A stretch of 64,000 nt of DNA from Paraburkholderia aromaticivorans (lineage in GTDB: Bacteria > Pseudomonadota > Gammaproteobacteria > Burkholderiales > Burkholderiaceae): assembly GCF_012689525.1 (NCBI RefSeq), contig NZ_CP051516.1, positions 2,914,001 to 2,978,000 on the forward strand, given 5' to 3'. Below the pieces are notes generated by a model, which saw only the letters and a program-made list of their open reading frames with translations, searched no databases and had not been told where the DNA came from. This document shows positions 40,386 through 49,549 of the stretch, piece after piece. Within the stretch, counting starts at the first letter, position 1; each line of letters opens with the position of its first letter. Made by a program: the position numbers and the translations under genes.

Positions 40386-43076
40386 TTGACAACGACGGAA
40401 GCGGCCACCAGCAAGGGCGGCGCGAAATCAGAAACACCAATGATGCAGCAGTACCTACGCATCAAAGCGGATCATCCGGGCACGCTGGTGTTCTACCGGA
40501 TGGGCGACTTCTACGAACTCTTTTTCGAAGACGCGGAAAAAGCCGCACGTCTGCTCGATCTGACACTTACGCAACGTGGCGCGTCGGCGGGCAATCCGAT
40601 CAAGATGGCCGGCGTGCCGCATCACGCGGTCGAACAATATCTGGCCAAGCTCGTGAAGCTCGGCGAATCCGTCGCGATTTGCGAGCAGATCGGCGACCCG
40701 GCCACGTCCAAGGGCCCGGTCGAGCGCAAAGTGATGCGCGTGGTCACGCCGGGTACGCTCACGGACGCCGCGCTGCTGTCCGACAAGAGCGATGTCTATC
40801 TGTTGGCCATGTGCGTCGCGCATAACCGTCGCGGCGTCGCGACCAGCGTCGGTCTTGCATGGCTGAATCTGGCGAGCGGCGCGTTGCGCCTTGCCGAAGT
40901 CGCGCCCGACCAGGTGGCGGCCGCGCTCGAACGCATTCGTCCCGCGGAAATTCTGGTGGCCGACACGCCCAGTGACTCGGCAAGCTGGACGCCGCCGGTC
41001 AATGCGGGCGCCCTCACCCGCGTGCCGGTCTGGCACTTCGACGTCACCTCGGGCACACAACGCCTGTGCGATCAGCTGGAAGTGGCGGGCCTCGACGGCT
41101 TCGGCGCGCATTCGCTGACCTGCGCATGCGGTGCGGCCGGCGCGCTGCTGCTGTATGCCGCGGCCACGCAAGGCCAGCAATTGCGTCATGTGCGCAGCCT
41201 GAAGGTCGAATACGAATCCGAATATATTGGGCTCGACCCCGCCACGCGCCGCAACCTCGAACTCACGGAAACACTGCGCGGTACTGAATCGCCCACGCTG
41301 TGTTCGCTGCTCGATACCTGCTGCACGACCATGGGCAGCCGCCTGCTGCGTCACTGGCTGCATCATCCGCCGCGCGAATCGGCGATTGCGCAGGCGCGTC
41401 AGCAGGCGATCGGCGCCTTGCTCGACGCACCGCCGGGCACGAGCGTCGACTCGTTGCGCGGCGCGTTGCGGCAAATCTCGGACATCGAGCGGATCACCGG
41501 GCGTCTCGCGCTGCTGTCCGCGCGGCCTCGCGATCTGTCGAGCCTGCGCGATACCTTCATCGCGTTGCCCGAGTTGCGCATGCAGCTCGCGGCCGTTGCG
41601 CCGAATGCGGATTCGCTGGCGCGCATCGACGCTTCGCTGGAACCGCCGCAAGCCTGCGTCGAATTGCTCAAGCGAGCGGTTGCGCAGGAACCATCGGCCA
41701 TGGTGCGCGACGGCGGCGTGATCGCGCGCGGCTACGATGCGGAACTGGACGAGCTGCGCGATATTTCGGAGAACTGCGGGCAGTTCCTGATCGACCTCGA
41801 GACACGCGAGCGCGCACGCACGGGCATCGGCAATCTGCGCGTCGAATACAACAAGGTGCACGGCTTCTATATCGAAGTCACGCGCGGCCAGACCGACAAG
41901 GTGCCCGACGACTATCGCCGCCGTCAGACGTTGAAGAACGCCGAACGCTACATCACGCCGGAACTGAAAACGTTCGAGGACAAAGCGCTGTCCGCGCAGG
42001 AACGCGCGCTCGCCCGCGAACGCTCGCTCTACGACGCGCTCCTGCAGGCGCTGCTGCCCTTCATCCCGGATTGTCAGCGAGTCGCCTCGGCGCTCGCCGA
42101 ACTCGATCTGCTGGCGGCCTTCGGCGAGCGCGCCCGCGCGCTCGATTGGGTCGCACCGACGTTCTCGGCGGACGCCTGCATCGAAATCGAACAGGGACGG
42201 CATCCGGTCGTCGAGGCGCAGGTCGAGCAGTTCATCGCTAACGACTGCGCGCTCACGCCGGAGCGCAAACTGCTGCTGATCACCGGCCCGAACATGGGCG
42301 GTAAATCGACCTTCATGCGGCAGACCGCGCTGATCGCGCTGCTCGCGTACGTGGGCAGCTATGTGCCCGCGCGGCGCGCCGCCTTCGGGCCGATCGACCG
42401 TATCTTCACGCGCATCGGCGCAGCGGACGACCTCGCCGGCGGCCGCTCGACCTTCATGGTCGAGATGACCGAAGCCGCCGCGATCCTGAACGACGCCACG
42501 CCGCAAAGTCTCGTGCTGATGGACGAGATCGGCCGCGGCACCTCCACGTTCGACGGCCTCGCGCTGGCGTGGGCGATCGCGCGGCATCTGCTCGCGCACA
42601 ACGGCTGCCATACGCTATTCGCCACGCACTACTTTGAATTGACGCAGTTGCCGGCGGAGTTTCCGCAGGCGGCCAACGTGCACCTGTCGGCGGTCGAGCA
42701 TGGGCACGGCATCGTGTTCCTGCACGCGGTCAGCGAAGGTCCGGCGAATCAGAGCTACGGTCTGCAGGTCGCGCAACTTGCCGGCGTGCCGAATGCGGTG
42801 ATTCGCGCGGCGCGCAAGCATCTTGCGCATCTCGAACAGCAGTCGGCCGCACAGCCCGCGCCGCAACTCGATCTGTTCGCCACGCCCATGCCGATGCTGC
42901 TCGAAGACTCTGACGACGAGCGTGACGGGAAGACGGAACCGGCGGCGTCGCCCGCCATGCAGGCGCTCGTCGAGCGTCTGCGCGGCATCGATCCGAACGA
43001 TCTGCGGCCTCGCGAAGCACTCGATCTGCTGTATGAACTGCACGAGCTGGCCGCCGCGCCGGATGCGGATCATTGA
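40386..43076 (+). CDS. mutS: DNA mismatch repair protein MutS with element-supplied N-terminus
   Basis: MutS recognises mismatches and small loops and recruits MutL. From the core onward the protein is typical: [20 protein letters not shown], then [20 protein letters not shown] with the mismatch-contacting Phe-Tyr-Glu. The ATPase has [20 protein letters not shown] near residue 632 and [20 protein letters not shown]. About 896 residues, complete. The first 18 residues ([18 protein letters not shown]) come from the element and replace the native MGIQTAAANDVAQHTP. TTG 40386 is preferred as start because AGGAG lies 8 bases upstream; GTG 40377 in the same frame overlaps that AGGAG. No consensus promoter is obvious in the 180 bases before it. 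The enzyme is probably functional, but its expression is now set by the element. Confidence 0.93.
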   Translation: MTTTEAATSKGGAKSETPMMQQYLRIKADHPGTLVFYRMGDFYELFFEDAEKAARLLDLTLTQRGASAGNPIKMAGVPHHAVEQYLAKLVKLGESVAICEQIGDPATSKGPVERKVMRVVTPGTLTDAALLSDKSDVYLLAMCVAHNRRGVATSVGLAWLNLASGALRLAEVAPDQVAAALERIRPAEILVADTPSDSASWTPPVNAGALTRVPVWHFDVTSGTQRLCDQLEVAGLDGFGAHSLTCACGAAGALLLYAAATQGQQLRHVRSLKVEYESEYIGLDPATRRNLELTETLRGTESPTLCSLLDTCCTTMGSRLLRHWLHHPPRESAIAQARQQAIGALLDAPPGTSVDSLRGALRQISDIERITGRLALLSARPRDLSSLRDTFIALPELRMQLAAVAPNADSLARIDASLEPPQACVELLKRAVAQEPSAMVRDGGVIARGYDAELDELRDISENCGQFLIDLETRERARTGIGNLRVEYNKVHGFYIEVTRGQTDKVPDDYRRRQTLKNAERYITPELKTFEDKALSAQERALARERSLYDALLQALLPFIPDCQRVASALAELDLLAAFGERARALDWVAPTFSADACIEIEQGRHPVVEAQVEQFIANDCALTPERKLLLITGPNMGGKSTFMRQTALIALLAYVGSYVPARRAAFGPIDRIFTRIGAADDLAGGRSTFMVEMTEAAAILNDATPQSLVLMDEIGRGTSTFDGLALAWAIARHLLAHNGCHTLFATHYFELTQLPAEFPQAANVHLSAVEHGHGIVFLHAVSEGPANQSYGLQVAQLAGVPNAVIRAARKHLAHLEQQSAAQPAPQLDLFATPMPMLLEDSDDERDGKTEPAASPAMQALVERLRGIDPNDLRPREALDLLYELHELAAAPDADH
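40431..40449. other. attR: element-side arm GAAACACC plus core ATGATGCAGC
   Basis: GAAACACC (40431-40438) is followed by an A and the core ATGATGCAGC (40440-40449). This core equals the one at 3222-3231. To the right the native mutS codons continue. In an excised circle the two arms would flank the core as an inverted repeat. Confidence 0.85.
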
Positions 43077-44421
43077 CGCACACAGGCGCCCGCAGCGTCC
43101 GCGCAAACTTCGCGCGGCGCTGACCCTCGCCCTCACACTCATGGGTGGTGGCGTGCCGCTTGCGGGACTGCTCGCGGGGTTGTCAGGTTTCGCGTCGGCG
43201 GCCTACGCCGACACACCGCACTACACCTTCGCGGTCATCGCCAACACGATGCAGAGCGTCGCCGACGAAGCGCCCACGCAGCGGTTGCTTGAAGCGATCA
43301 GCCGCGAGCGCGACGTGTCGTTCATCGTGTACGACGGCAATCTGAAGGGCGCGAAAGAGGCTTGCCGCGACGCGCTTTACGAACGCCGCCACGCGCTGCT
43401 CGAAACGTCACGGCCCGCCCTCTTCTTCATTCCCGGCCAGCACGACTGGGCAGATTGCGGCACGGGCGAAGCCGGCGGCTTCGATCCGACCGAGCGCCTC
43501 GACCAGTTGCGTCAAACGCTCTTCGCCGACGCCACCTCGATGGGTCAGAACCCGATCGCATTGACGCGTGAAAGTGAAGTCTCGCGCTTTCGCCCGTATC
43601 GCGAGAACGTGCGCTGGCAAGTGGGCGATACCGTGTTCGTCGGCGTGAATGCGCCGAGTCCGAACAATCATTATCTGACCGCGGGCGGACGCAACGGCGA
43701 ATTTGAAGACCGCGTGATCGCCAATGCATTCTGGCTGGAACATGCTGGCGAATATGCGAAACGCCGCGATGCGCATGCGATCGTCGTGTTCATTCAAGGT
43801 GACCCGGACCCCGAGCGTTACGAACGGCCCGACCGCTTCGCGTGGCTGCGTTTTGCGCGCAACACCCGCCGCGACGGTTTTCTGGAATTCAAACGCAGCC
43901 TCGTGAAGCTCGCGCAGATTTTCCGTGGACCGGTACTGGTGATTCATTGCGACGACGAGCGTGCAAGCGCCGGCTTCGTGATCGATCAGCCGCTACGCAA
44001 TGACAAAGGAATGCTGGTCACGAATCTCACGCGTGTGGCGCTCGCGCCGCATGACCGTCTCAACCAGTGGATTCAGGTGGATGCGGACCTCGGCAGGAAA
44101 CCGCCGTTCCGCGTGAGTGTGCGCGATGTGCCGAAGCAAATGCCGATGCCCACCGCGCAACCCGTGTTGCCGCGCGATGAACCGGCTGCCTCGATGCCGG
44201 CTGTACCGGCGCTCGGACCCGCCTCGGAATTGCCGCCGCTGCTGCAGACGCCCGGAGAGTCGCAACTGGATCAGCAACCGCGCATACCGGCGGATCAGGG
44301 CGGCGGTGGCTACGGGCCGGCCACGTCGACACCGCCCGCCTCGGCTAGTCAGCCGCACACGCCGGGCGCTTCTTCAAGCGTGCCCGGCATGCCTGCAAGC
44401 TCAGTGCAGCGTGGGCCCTGA
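43063..44421 (+). CDS. Exported metallophosphoesterase-like protein
   Basis: A 452-residue protein overlapping the end of mutS by 14 bases. A long basic N-terminus precedes a signal-like hydrophobic segment ([20 protein letters not shown]) ending near AAYADTP. The body has phosphoesterase-type motifs: [32 protein letters not shown] (compare GNHD) and VLVIHCDDE. Several metal-binding residues are altered from the calcineurin-like consensus, so activity is uncertain. The last 100 residues are Pro-rich and disordered. It is a typical mutS neighbour in this group as I recall. Its 3' end overlaps that of slyD by 21 bases. Confidence 0.65.
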   Translation: MRIIDAHRRPQRPRKLRAALTLALTLMGGGVPLAGLLAGLSGFASAAYADTPHYTFAVIANTMQSVADEAPTQRLLEAISRERDVSFIVYDGNLKGAKEACRDALYERRHALLETSRPALFFIPGQHDWADCGTGEAGGFDPTERLDQLRQTLFADATSMGQNPIALTRESEVSRFRPYRENVRWQVGDTVFVGVNAPSPNNHYLTAGGRNGEFEDRVIANAFWLEHAGEYAKRRDAHAIVVFIQGDPDPERYERPDRFAWLRFARNTRRDGFLEFKRSLVKLAQIFRGPVLVIHCDDERASAGFVIDQPLRNDKGMLVTNLTRVALAPHDRLNQWIQVDADLGRKPPFRVSVRDVPKQMPMPTAQPVLPRDEPAASMPAVPALGPASELPPLLQTPGESQLDQQPRIPADQGGGGYGPATSTPPASASQPHTPGASSSVPGMPASSVQRGP

Positions 44422-44943
44422 CTTGCCTTCTTCTTCGTCGTCCTCGTCTTCGTCGAGGACTTCGAGGCCGTCGGCGCCATGCGCGTGTTCGTGCTGGATT
44501 TCGTCTTCGGTAGCGGGACGCACGTCTCTCACCGTCAGCGCGAAACGCAGTGCCATGCCGGCGAGCGGATGGTTGCCGTCGAGCACGACTTTGTCTTCGG
44601 CGACATCGGTCACCACGTAGACCAACGAGTCGAGATCCTCGTCGCCTTCTTCCGGCGTGCCTTCGAATTGCATGCCGACTTCGAGCGATTCCGGGAAGCG
44701 ATCGCGCGGCTCGATCTTCACGAGATCAGGGTCGTACTCACCGAACGCGTCTTGCGGCTCGAGCTGGATCTGGGTCTCGAAGCCGGCCTCGTGGCCGTCG
44801 AGCTCTTCCTCGATCTTGGGGAACGTGCCATCATAGCCGCCGTGCAGATAGACCATCGGCTCGTCGCTTTCTTCGATCAGATTGCCCTGCGCATCCGACA
44901 GCTTGTAAGCGACCGACACGACGGTGTTCTTTGCGATTTTCAT
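44401..44943 (-). CDS. slyD: FKBP-type peptidyl-prolyl isomerase SlyD
   Basis: A 180-residue protein: MKIAKNTVVSVAYKLSDAQG, then NLIEESDEPMVYLHGGYDGT, and the insert-in-flap domain (AFGEYDPDLVKIEPRDRFPE). SlyD is a chaperone and prolyl isomerase that can bind nickel. The E. coli His/Cys-rich tail is replaced here by an acidic tail ([20 protein letters not shown]) with only a few His. The start at ATG 44943 fits the family. The divergent ROXA-type gene begins only 32 bases away; a TATAAT on the minus strand (about 44968-44973) in that gap is the likely -10. Confidence 0.9.
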   Translation of the reverse strand: MKIAKNTVVSVAYKLSDAQGNLIEESDEPMVYLHGGYDGTFPKIEEELDGHEAGFETQIQLEPQDAFGEYDPDLVKIEPRDRFPESLEVGMQFEGTPEEGDEDLDSLVYVVTDVAEDKVVLDGNHPLAGMALRFALTVRDVRPATEDEIQHEHAHGADGLEVLDEDEDDEEEGKSGPTLH

Positions 44944-44975
44944 TCGATTCTCCAGAATACAACTCACATTATACG

Positions 44976-46226
44976 ATGCCCAAGCGGCCCACTGACCACC
45001 CGGCCGACGCAGCTTCGGCACGGAATTCGTCGCCGGCTTCAAAGCCGGCTGTTCCGGTTCTCCCGCCTTCGCCAGACACGCCGACACCGCTGCTCGGCAA
45101 TCTGACGCCGTCGCAATTCATGCGCCGCTACTGGCAGAAAAAGCCGCTACTGATTCGCCAGGCGATTCCGAACGTCGAAGCACCGCTTTCACGCGACGAA
45201 TTTTTCGAGCTGTCCGATCAGGACGAAGTCGAAGCACGCCTGATCACGCATTTCCGCAATAAATGGCAGCTGGAACACGGGCCGTTCGCGCCTGACGAAC
45301 TGCCTTCGGTGAAGCAGCGCGCATGGACACTGCTCGTGCAAGGCGTCGATCTCCACGACGATCGCGCGCGCGCCCTGCTCGACCGTTTCCGCTTCGTGCC
45401 GGACGCGCGTCTCGACGACCTGATGATTTCCTATGCAAGCGACGGCGGCGGTGTAGGCCCGCACTTCGATTCCTACGATGTGTTTCTTTTGCAAGTAAAA
45501 GGCAAGCGCCGTTGGCGCATCAGCGCGCAGAAAGATCTGACACTGCAAGCCGGTTTGCCTTTGAAAGTTTTACAGAATTTCCAGCCCGAAGAGGAGTGGC
45601 TGCTCGAACCGGGCGACATGTTGTACCTGCCGCCGCACATCGCGCACGACGGCATCGCCGAAGGCGAATGCATGACCTGTTCGATCGGCTTTCGCGCCCC
45701 TTCCGCGAGCGAATTGACCGCGCACTTCCTCTATCATCTGGCCGAGCGCGGCGAGTCGGCGGGTCAGCCGGGTGCGCTTTATCGCGATCCGCAGCAACCT
45801 GCCGTCGAGCGTCCGGCCGAGCTCCCCGCGGCGTTGGTCGAAAGGGTTGGCGCAATCCTTGCTGGCATCAAATGGAATGAGCAGGATATTGCGTCGTTCC
45901 TTGGCACGTATCTCAGCGAACCCAAGCCGAGTGTCGTCTTTGATCCGCCGCAAAGGCCGCTTAATGAAGCCCGTTTCATCAGTCAGGCATCGAAGTCGGG
46001 TATTCGGCTGGACCGCAAGACTAATTTGTTGTACAACCGCCGTTTTTTCTTCGTAAATGGAGAGGAAACATCATTCAACGGCGCAAAAAAGTGGTTGATT
46101 GACCTCGCAGATTCCCGTTGTTTGAGTGCGAAACGCTTTGTAACACTCTCACACGATTCGTCGGTGACAGCACGGCTACACGAGTGGTATTGTGCGGGCT
46201 GGATACAAGTGGGCGAGCTTGCGTAA
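44976..46226 (+). CDS. JmjC-type ribosomal oxygenase (YcfD/ROXA-like cupin)
   Basis: A 416-residue 2-oxoglutarate/Fe(II) oxygenase. After a disordered start the ROXA pattern appears: LTPSQFMRRYWQKKPLLIRQ, then SYASDGGGVGPHFDSYDVFL with the H-x-D iron ligands near residues 163-165, then DMLYLPPHIAHDGIAEGECM with the distal His near 221. The C-terminal dimerisation and winged-helix parts follow. In E. coli YcfD hydroxylates an Arg of ribosomal protein uL16. It is divergent from slyD with a 32-base gap, so their promoters must overlap. Confidence 0.85.
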   Translation: MPKRPTDHPADAASARNSSPASKPAVPVLPPSPDTPTPLLGNLTPSQFMRRYWQKKPLLIRQAIPNVEAPLSRDEFFELSDQDEVEARLITHFRNKWQLEHGPFAPDELPSVKQRAWTLLVQGVDLHDDRARALLDRFRFVPDARLDDLMISYASDGGGVGPHFDSYDVFLLQVKGKRRWRISAQKDLTLQAGLPLKVLQNFQPEEEWLLEPGDMLYLPPHIAHDGIAEGECMTCSIGFRAPSASELTAHFLYHLAERGESAGQPGALYRDPQQPAVERPAELPAALVERVGAILAGIKWNEQDIASFLGTYLSEPKPSVVFDPPQRPLNEARFISQASKSGIRLDRKTNLLYNRRFFFVNGEETSFNGAKKWLIDLADSRCLSAKRFVTLSHDSSVTARLHEWYCAGWIQVGELA

Positions 46227-46318
46227 CTCTGCCTGCCTGCTATACCGTACAGTGAAATTTTGTATGAGAAAGACAACGTATTGACCCCGGATTTATGGAT
46301 TGTCAGTACGAAAGTGCA

Positions 46319-46324
46319 TATAAT
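46319..46324 (+). promoter_or_regulatory. -10 element (TATAAT) upstream of the Ala-rich lipoprotein
   Basis: TATAAT at 46319-46324 in the 230-base gap before the lipoprotein gene. The -35 is weak. Transcription from here would give a leader of about 125 bases. Confidence 0.45.
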
Positions 46325-46458
46325 TTCCGCCCAAGCCGTAGGGAAGATTCGAGCTCGTCAAAAGAGCTTCTCCACCAGCGGCCCAGGTCGGTGTTGGAGC
46401 ACATTACCGGTTTTATTTTGCGCTGTTGCTTACCTTTAAACCATAAAAGGACGTGATC

Positions 46459-46734
46459 ATGAAGAAATCCCTCCTCGTAGCATCCCTGTTGGCAGCTGTG
46501 GCACTGGCTGCATGCAACAAGAGCAACGACCAAGCCGCTGCCCCGGCTAGCGACGCAGCTGCTGCTTCGGCACCGGCTGCTGCAGCTTCGGATTCGGCTG
46601 CTGCTGCTTCGGGTGCTGCTGCTGCTGCGAGCGACGCTGCTGCTTCGGCTACGACCGCTGCTTCGGACGCAGGCGCTGCTGCTTCGGACGCTGCTGCTTC
46701 GGCTGCTGCTCCGGCTTCGGGCGCAAGCCAGTAA
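46459..46734 (+). CDS. Ala/Ser-rich small lipoprotein
   Basis: A 91-residue protein with signal MKKSLLVASLLAAVALAAC (lipobox LAAC) and a mature part made almost only of Ala, Ser and Asp in repeats such as ASDAAASA. The DNA consists of GCTGCTGCTTCG-like repeats. Such Ala-rich lipoproteins are common in Burkholderia; their role is unknown, perhaps a surface or periplasmic spacer like Lpp. A strong terminator follows. Confidence 0.8.
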   Translation: MKKSLLVASLLAAVALAACNKSNDQAAAPASDAAAASAPAAAASDSAAAASGAAAAASDAAASATTAASDAGAAASDAAASAAAPASGASQ

Positions 46735-46805
46735 GCTGTCGCATAGGGTTCGCCTCTGGGCGAAAACTGCATCGGGAAATCATCGCGATTTCCCGGGCAG
46801 TAAAG

Positions 46806-46839
46806 CAAAACGCCACGGGTTCACATCCGTGGCGTTTTG
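46806..46839. terminator. Bidirectional terminator between lipoprotein and helicase genes
   Basis: AAAACGCCACGG, an eight-base loop, then CCGTGGCGTTTT. The perfect stem with A-tract and T-tract can stop transcripts from both converging genes. Confidence 0.9.
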
Positions 46840-46878
46840 TCATTCAAGCGCCGCTTTTTACAGCGGCGCTGATTGATT

Positions 46879-49158
46879 CTAATCGGCCTGTTGCGCCGGC
46901 GTCGCGCTCTCTTCGAAGAACTCGCGTACCACCTCGATCTCACGTGTGCGTTTGAATGGCGGCAGGCTCTGCCAGATACGCCGCCCATACGGTTTGTCGA
47001 CGAGACGCGTGTCGCAGATCATCAGCACACCGCGATCGGTCTCAGCGCGAATCAGACGGCCTGCGCCCTGCTTCAGCGTGATGACGGCCTGCGGCAACTG
47101 ATGCACGGCAAATGGGCTCAAGCCTTTCTTGGTGAGCGCATCGAGTCGCGCCGACAGCACCGGATCGTCGGGCGGCGCAAACGGCAGCTTGTCGATCACC
47201 ACCAGCGACAATGCGTCACCGCGCACGTCCACGCCTTCCCAGAAGCTCTGGCTACCCACCAGAATCGCGTTGCCGTACGACCGGAAGCGATCCAGCAATT
47301 CGGTGCGGCTCGCATCGCCCTGCACGAGCAGCGGATAGTCCCAGCCGCGCGCGTCGATCGTGTCGCGCAGCTTGGCCGAGATGCGGTCCACCGCGCGCAG
47401 CGTCGTGCACAACATGAAGACGCCGCCGCCCGATGCTTCGATCGCCGGTAACGCGGCATCGAACACGGCGTCGGTGAACATCGGCGAGGACGGCTGCGGC
47501 AAATTGCGCGGCACGTACAGCAGCCCCTGCGTCGGATAGTCGAAGGGACTGGGCAGCGTCATCGAACGCTTCGCGTTCAGGCCCATCTGAGCGGCATAGT
47601 GCGTGAAATCGCCGCGTACCGACAGCGTGGCCGACGTGAAAATCCACGCACGCGGCACGCCCGCGCGTTGCTTCGCGAAGATCGGCGCGACCGACAACGG
47701 CGTTTCGTGCAACTGCACGGTATGCGAGAAGACTTCGATCCAGCGCACCTTTTCGTTCGGGTCGGCGCGCTCGGTTTTGCCGCCGGCAGAGGCGCCGTCA
47801 GCGGCTTCGCGCTCCGTCTGCGTGGGCGGCGTAGTCCAGCCGGCCAGCACGCCTTGCAGCTCGCGTGCGCGACGCAAGCACGCGCCGATCGATTCCGCTC
47901 GCTCGGCCTGACCCGCCAGCGCGGACGCCAGCGCATCGAGTTCGGTTTCGAGCGTTTCGAGCGCGGGGAACAACGGATGATCATCGGGCAACTGGCCGAT
48001 CGACAAGCGCACCGAATCCTCCTTGAAGGCAAGCCGCACATCGCGCGCGGCGCGCTCGAGCGTGGCGCCCAGCTTGACCCAGTCGACCGTTTCACGCGCA
48101 TTGCCCAACCCTTCGGCCACCGAATCGCGCGCGAGCTCGAGAAACTGCGTAGTCGAAAGCGTCTCGCCGAAAAACAGCGTGGCCGTCTCGGGCAGCTGAT
48201 GCGCTTCGTCGAAGATGACGGTGTTGGCGGTGGGCAGCAACTCGGCCATGCCCGTATCGCGCAACATGATATCGGCGAAAAACAGATGGTGATTCACCAC
48301 CACGATATCCGCCTGCTGCGCCTCGCGGCGCGCCTGCATTACAAAGCAGTCCTTGTAATGCGGACATTCCTGGCCGAGACAGTTTTCGCGCGTGGACGTG
48401 ACCATCGACCACACCGCAGCCGTTTCCGGCACGCTCGCCAGTTCGGCCTTATCGCCGGTGCGCGTGATCTTGGCGAAGCGCACGATATCCTGCAGATACG
48501 AGGTTTCCTGACGCGAAGGCAGACGGCCGTTATCCGCGGTGCGCTGCAGATAGTAGTGGCACAGGTAATTCGCGCGGCCCTTGAGCATGGCAACCGACAC
48601 CGGCACCGCGAGCGCATCGCGCACGGTCGGAATGTCGCGCTGAAAGAGCTGATCCTGCAAATGCTTCGTGCCGGTGGAGACGATCACCTTGCCGCCCCAC
48701 AGCATGGCCGGCACCAGGTATGCATAGGTCTTGCCGGTGCCGGTGCCGGCTTCGACGATCAGCGTGTTTTCGCTGCCGTCGAGGGCGCTCGATTCGGCGC
48801 TCTCAGCGGCCCCGCCGGCGGCGTCGGCACTAGCCCCCTGCAGACGCCGCGCCGGACGCTTCTGCGCCTCGAACATGGCCGGCTCGGGCATTGCGCGACC
48901 CGATGCTTCCATGGCGGCGGCCACGGCGCGCGACATTTCGATCTGCGATGCGCGCGAGCGGTAGCCGTCGATCTGACGGGCCAGCAAACCGTTGTCGGCG
49001 AAGATCTCGTCCAGTTCGACAACGCGGCGCGGATTCAGCGACGCGCTTAGTGCGGACGCGGCAGGACGCGGCGCCGGTGTAGCGGCTCCAGATGCGTCGC
49101 CCGGCGTGGCACGGGATGAAGTTTCAAGCGGTGAATTCAAGGCAAGCGTTTCCTGCAA
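46879..49158 (-). CDS. DinG/YoaA-type ATP-dependent DNA helicase
   Basis: A 759-residue superfamily 2 helicase of the XPD class. Walker A VEAGTGTGKTYAYLVPAML is at residues 136-144. The iron-sulphur Cys are in NYLCHYYLQR and CLGQECPHYKDC, and the Walker B DEAH box is in VIFDEAHQLPETATL. Motif VI is QAVITLKQGAGRLIR with the Arg. These enzymes unwind R-loops, D-loops and forks. Compared with relatives, about 45 Ala/Ser/Gly-rich residues (84-130) are inserted before Walker A. The start is a TTG at 49158 without a clear ribosome binding site; a later start near LNPRRVVELDEIFADNGLLA (residue 41) is possible. Confidence 0.88.
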   Translation of the reverse strand: MQETLALNSPLETSSRATPGDASGAATPAPRPAASALSASLNPRRVVELDEIFADNGLLARQIDGYRSRASQIEMSRAVAAAMEASGRAMPEPAMFEAQKRPARRLQGASADAAGGAAESAESSALDGSENTLIVEAGTGTGKTYAYLVPAMLWGGKVIVSTGTKHLQDQLFQRDIPTVRDALAVPVSVAMLKGRANYLCHYYLQRTADNGRLPSRQETSYLQDIVRFAKITRTGDKAELASVPETAAVWSMVTSTRENCLGQECPHYKDCFVMQARREAQQADIVVVNHHLFFADIMLRDTGMAELLPTANTVIFDEAHQLPETATLFFGETLSTTQFLELARDSVAEGLGNARETVDWVKLGATLERAARDVRLAFKEDSVRLSIGQLPDDHPLFPALETLETELDALASALAGQAERAESIGACLRRARELQGVLAGWTTPPTQTEREAADGASAGGKTERADPNEKVRWIEVFSHTVQLHETPLSVAPIFAKQRAGVPRAWIFTSATLSVRGDFTHYAAQMGLNAKRSMTLPSPFDYPTQGLLYVPRNLPQPSSPMFTDAVFDAALPAIEASGGGVFMLCTTLRAVDRISAKLRDTIDARGWDYPLLVQGDASRTELLDRFRSYGNAILVGSQSFWEGVDVRGDALSLVVIDKLPFAPPDDPVLSARLDALTKKGLSPFAVHQLPQAVITLKQGAGRLIRAETDRGVLMICDTRLVDKPYGRRIWQSLPPFKRTREIEVVREFFEESATPAQQAD

Positions 49159-49204
49159 AATCCGGCTCGCGCGGCGCGCGCCCGGCGCCTGCCAGGCCGC
49201 GAAC

Positions 49205-49423
49205 TCAGGCGCGTGCGTCCGGTTCGAGCTGCAATTGCAGCAAGATGATGGTGTCCTTGACTTTGAGTTTGCGCTTTTTCAGGCGCTGCAACTCGAAGTC
49301 GTCGATGCCGGGCTCATCCGACATTCGGTCGATCAAGCGATCGAGCCCACTATGCTCCGATTCCAGTTGCAGAATGCGGTCGCGAAGTGTGTCCGCGTTG
49401 ATGACGTGATGTTGATCGCGCAT
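49205..49423 (-). CDS. DUF465/YdcH-family small coiled-coil protein
   Basis: A 72-residue protein: MRDQHHVINADTLRDRILQL, then ELQRLKKRKLKVKDTIILLQ. The charged helical hairpin ending in KKxKLxxKDxI is the DUF465 signature. Function is unknown in most species. It lies just upstream of the helicase gene on the same strand. Confidence 0.85.
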   Translation of the reverse strand: MRDQHHVINADTLRDRILQLESEHSGLDRLIDRMSDEPGIDDFELQRLKKRKLKVKDTIILLQLQLEPDARA

Positions 49424-49549
49424 GCTCGCCTCCTCTCGTCTACGGCGCGGGCTGTGTGTGCAGTCCGATGCCTGAGGTTGCTGTCCGGCTTAAAACGCGG
49501 TACGGCGGCTATGGCCCTGCCACTCACGCTCAGGGCCCCTTCAGCACGC

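Larger units (their letters stand above)
3232..40439. mobile_element. Integrated phage-derived element of about 37.2 kb inside mutS
   Basis: The boundaries are set by the split mutS gene and the duplicated 10-bp core. The element encodes its own tyrosine integrase at its right end, an AlpA-like protein, phage replication genes with an iteron cluster, a repressor-type operator pair, KilA-N and AntA-type proteins, and a baseplate-hub-like protein. No large terminase, portal, capsid or lysis cassette was recognised, so it is probably a defective prophage or satellite. A central zone of cargo and pseudogenes (about 15.2-27.2 kb) includes AT-rich genes unlike their neighbours and an IS630 insertion. 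Whether it still excises is unknown, but the integrase and attachment sites look complete. Confidence 0.88.

Noticed and set aside
3232..40439. A complete, inducible tailed phage
   Set aside because: No large terminase, portal, major capsid, tail tube or lysis genes were recognised, and 37 kb is largely accounted for by other genes and remnants.
40455..42611. A 718-codon open frame on the minus strand opposite mutS
   Set aside because: It is antisense to a clearly conserved MutS; such long mirror frames arise from high third-position GC. Composition (Arg/Gln/His-rich) and lack of a start signal fit an artefact.
46600..46734. A triplet-repeat or CRISPR-like array in the GCTGCT-rich stretch
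   Set aside because: It encodes the Ala-rich mature part of a lipoprotein with an intact signal peptide; there are no spacers.
47599..49050. A 483-codon plus-strand frame opposite the DinG-type helicase
   Set aside because: Arg/Gln/His-rich mirror of a conserved helicase; no family features.
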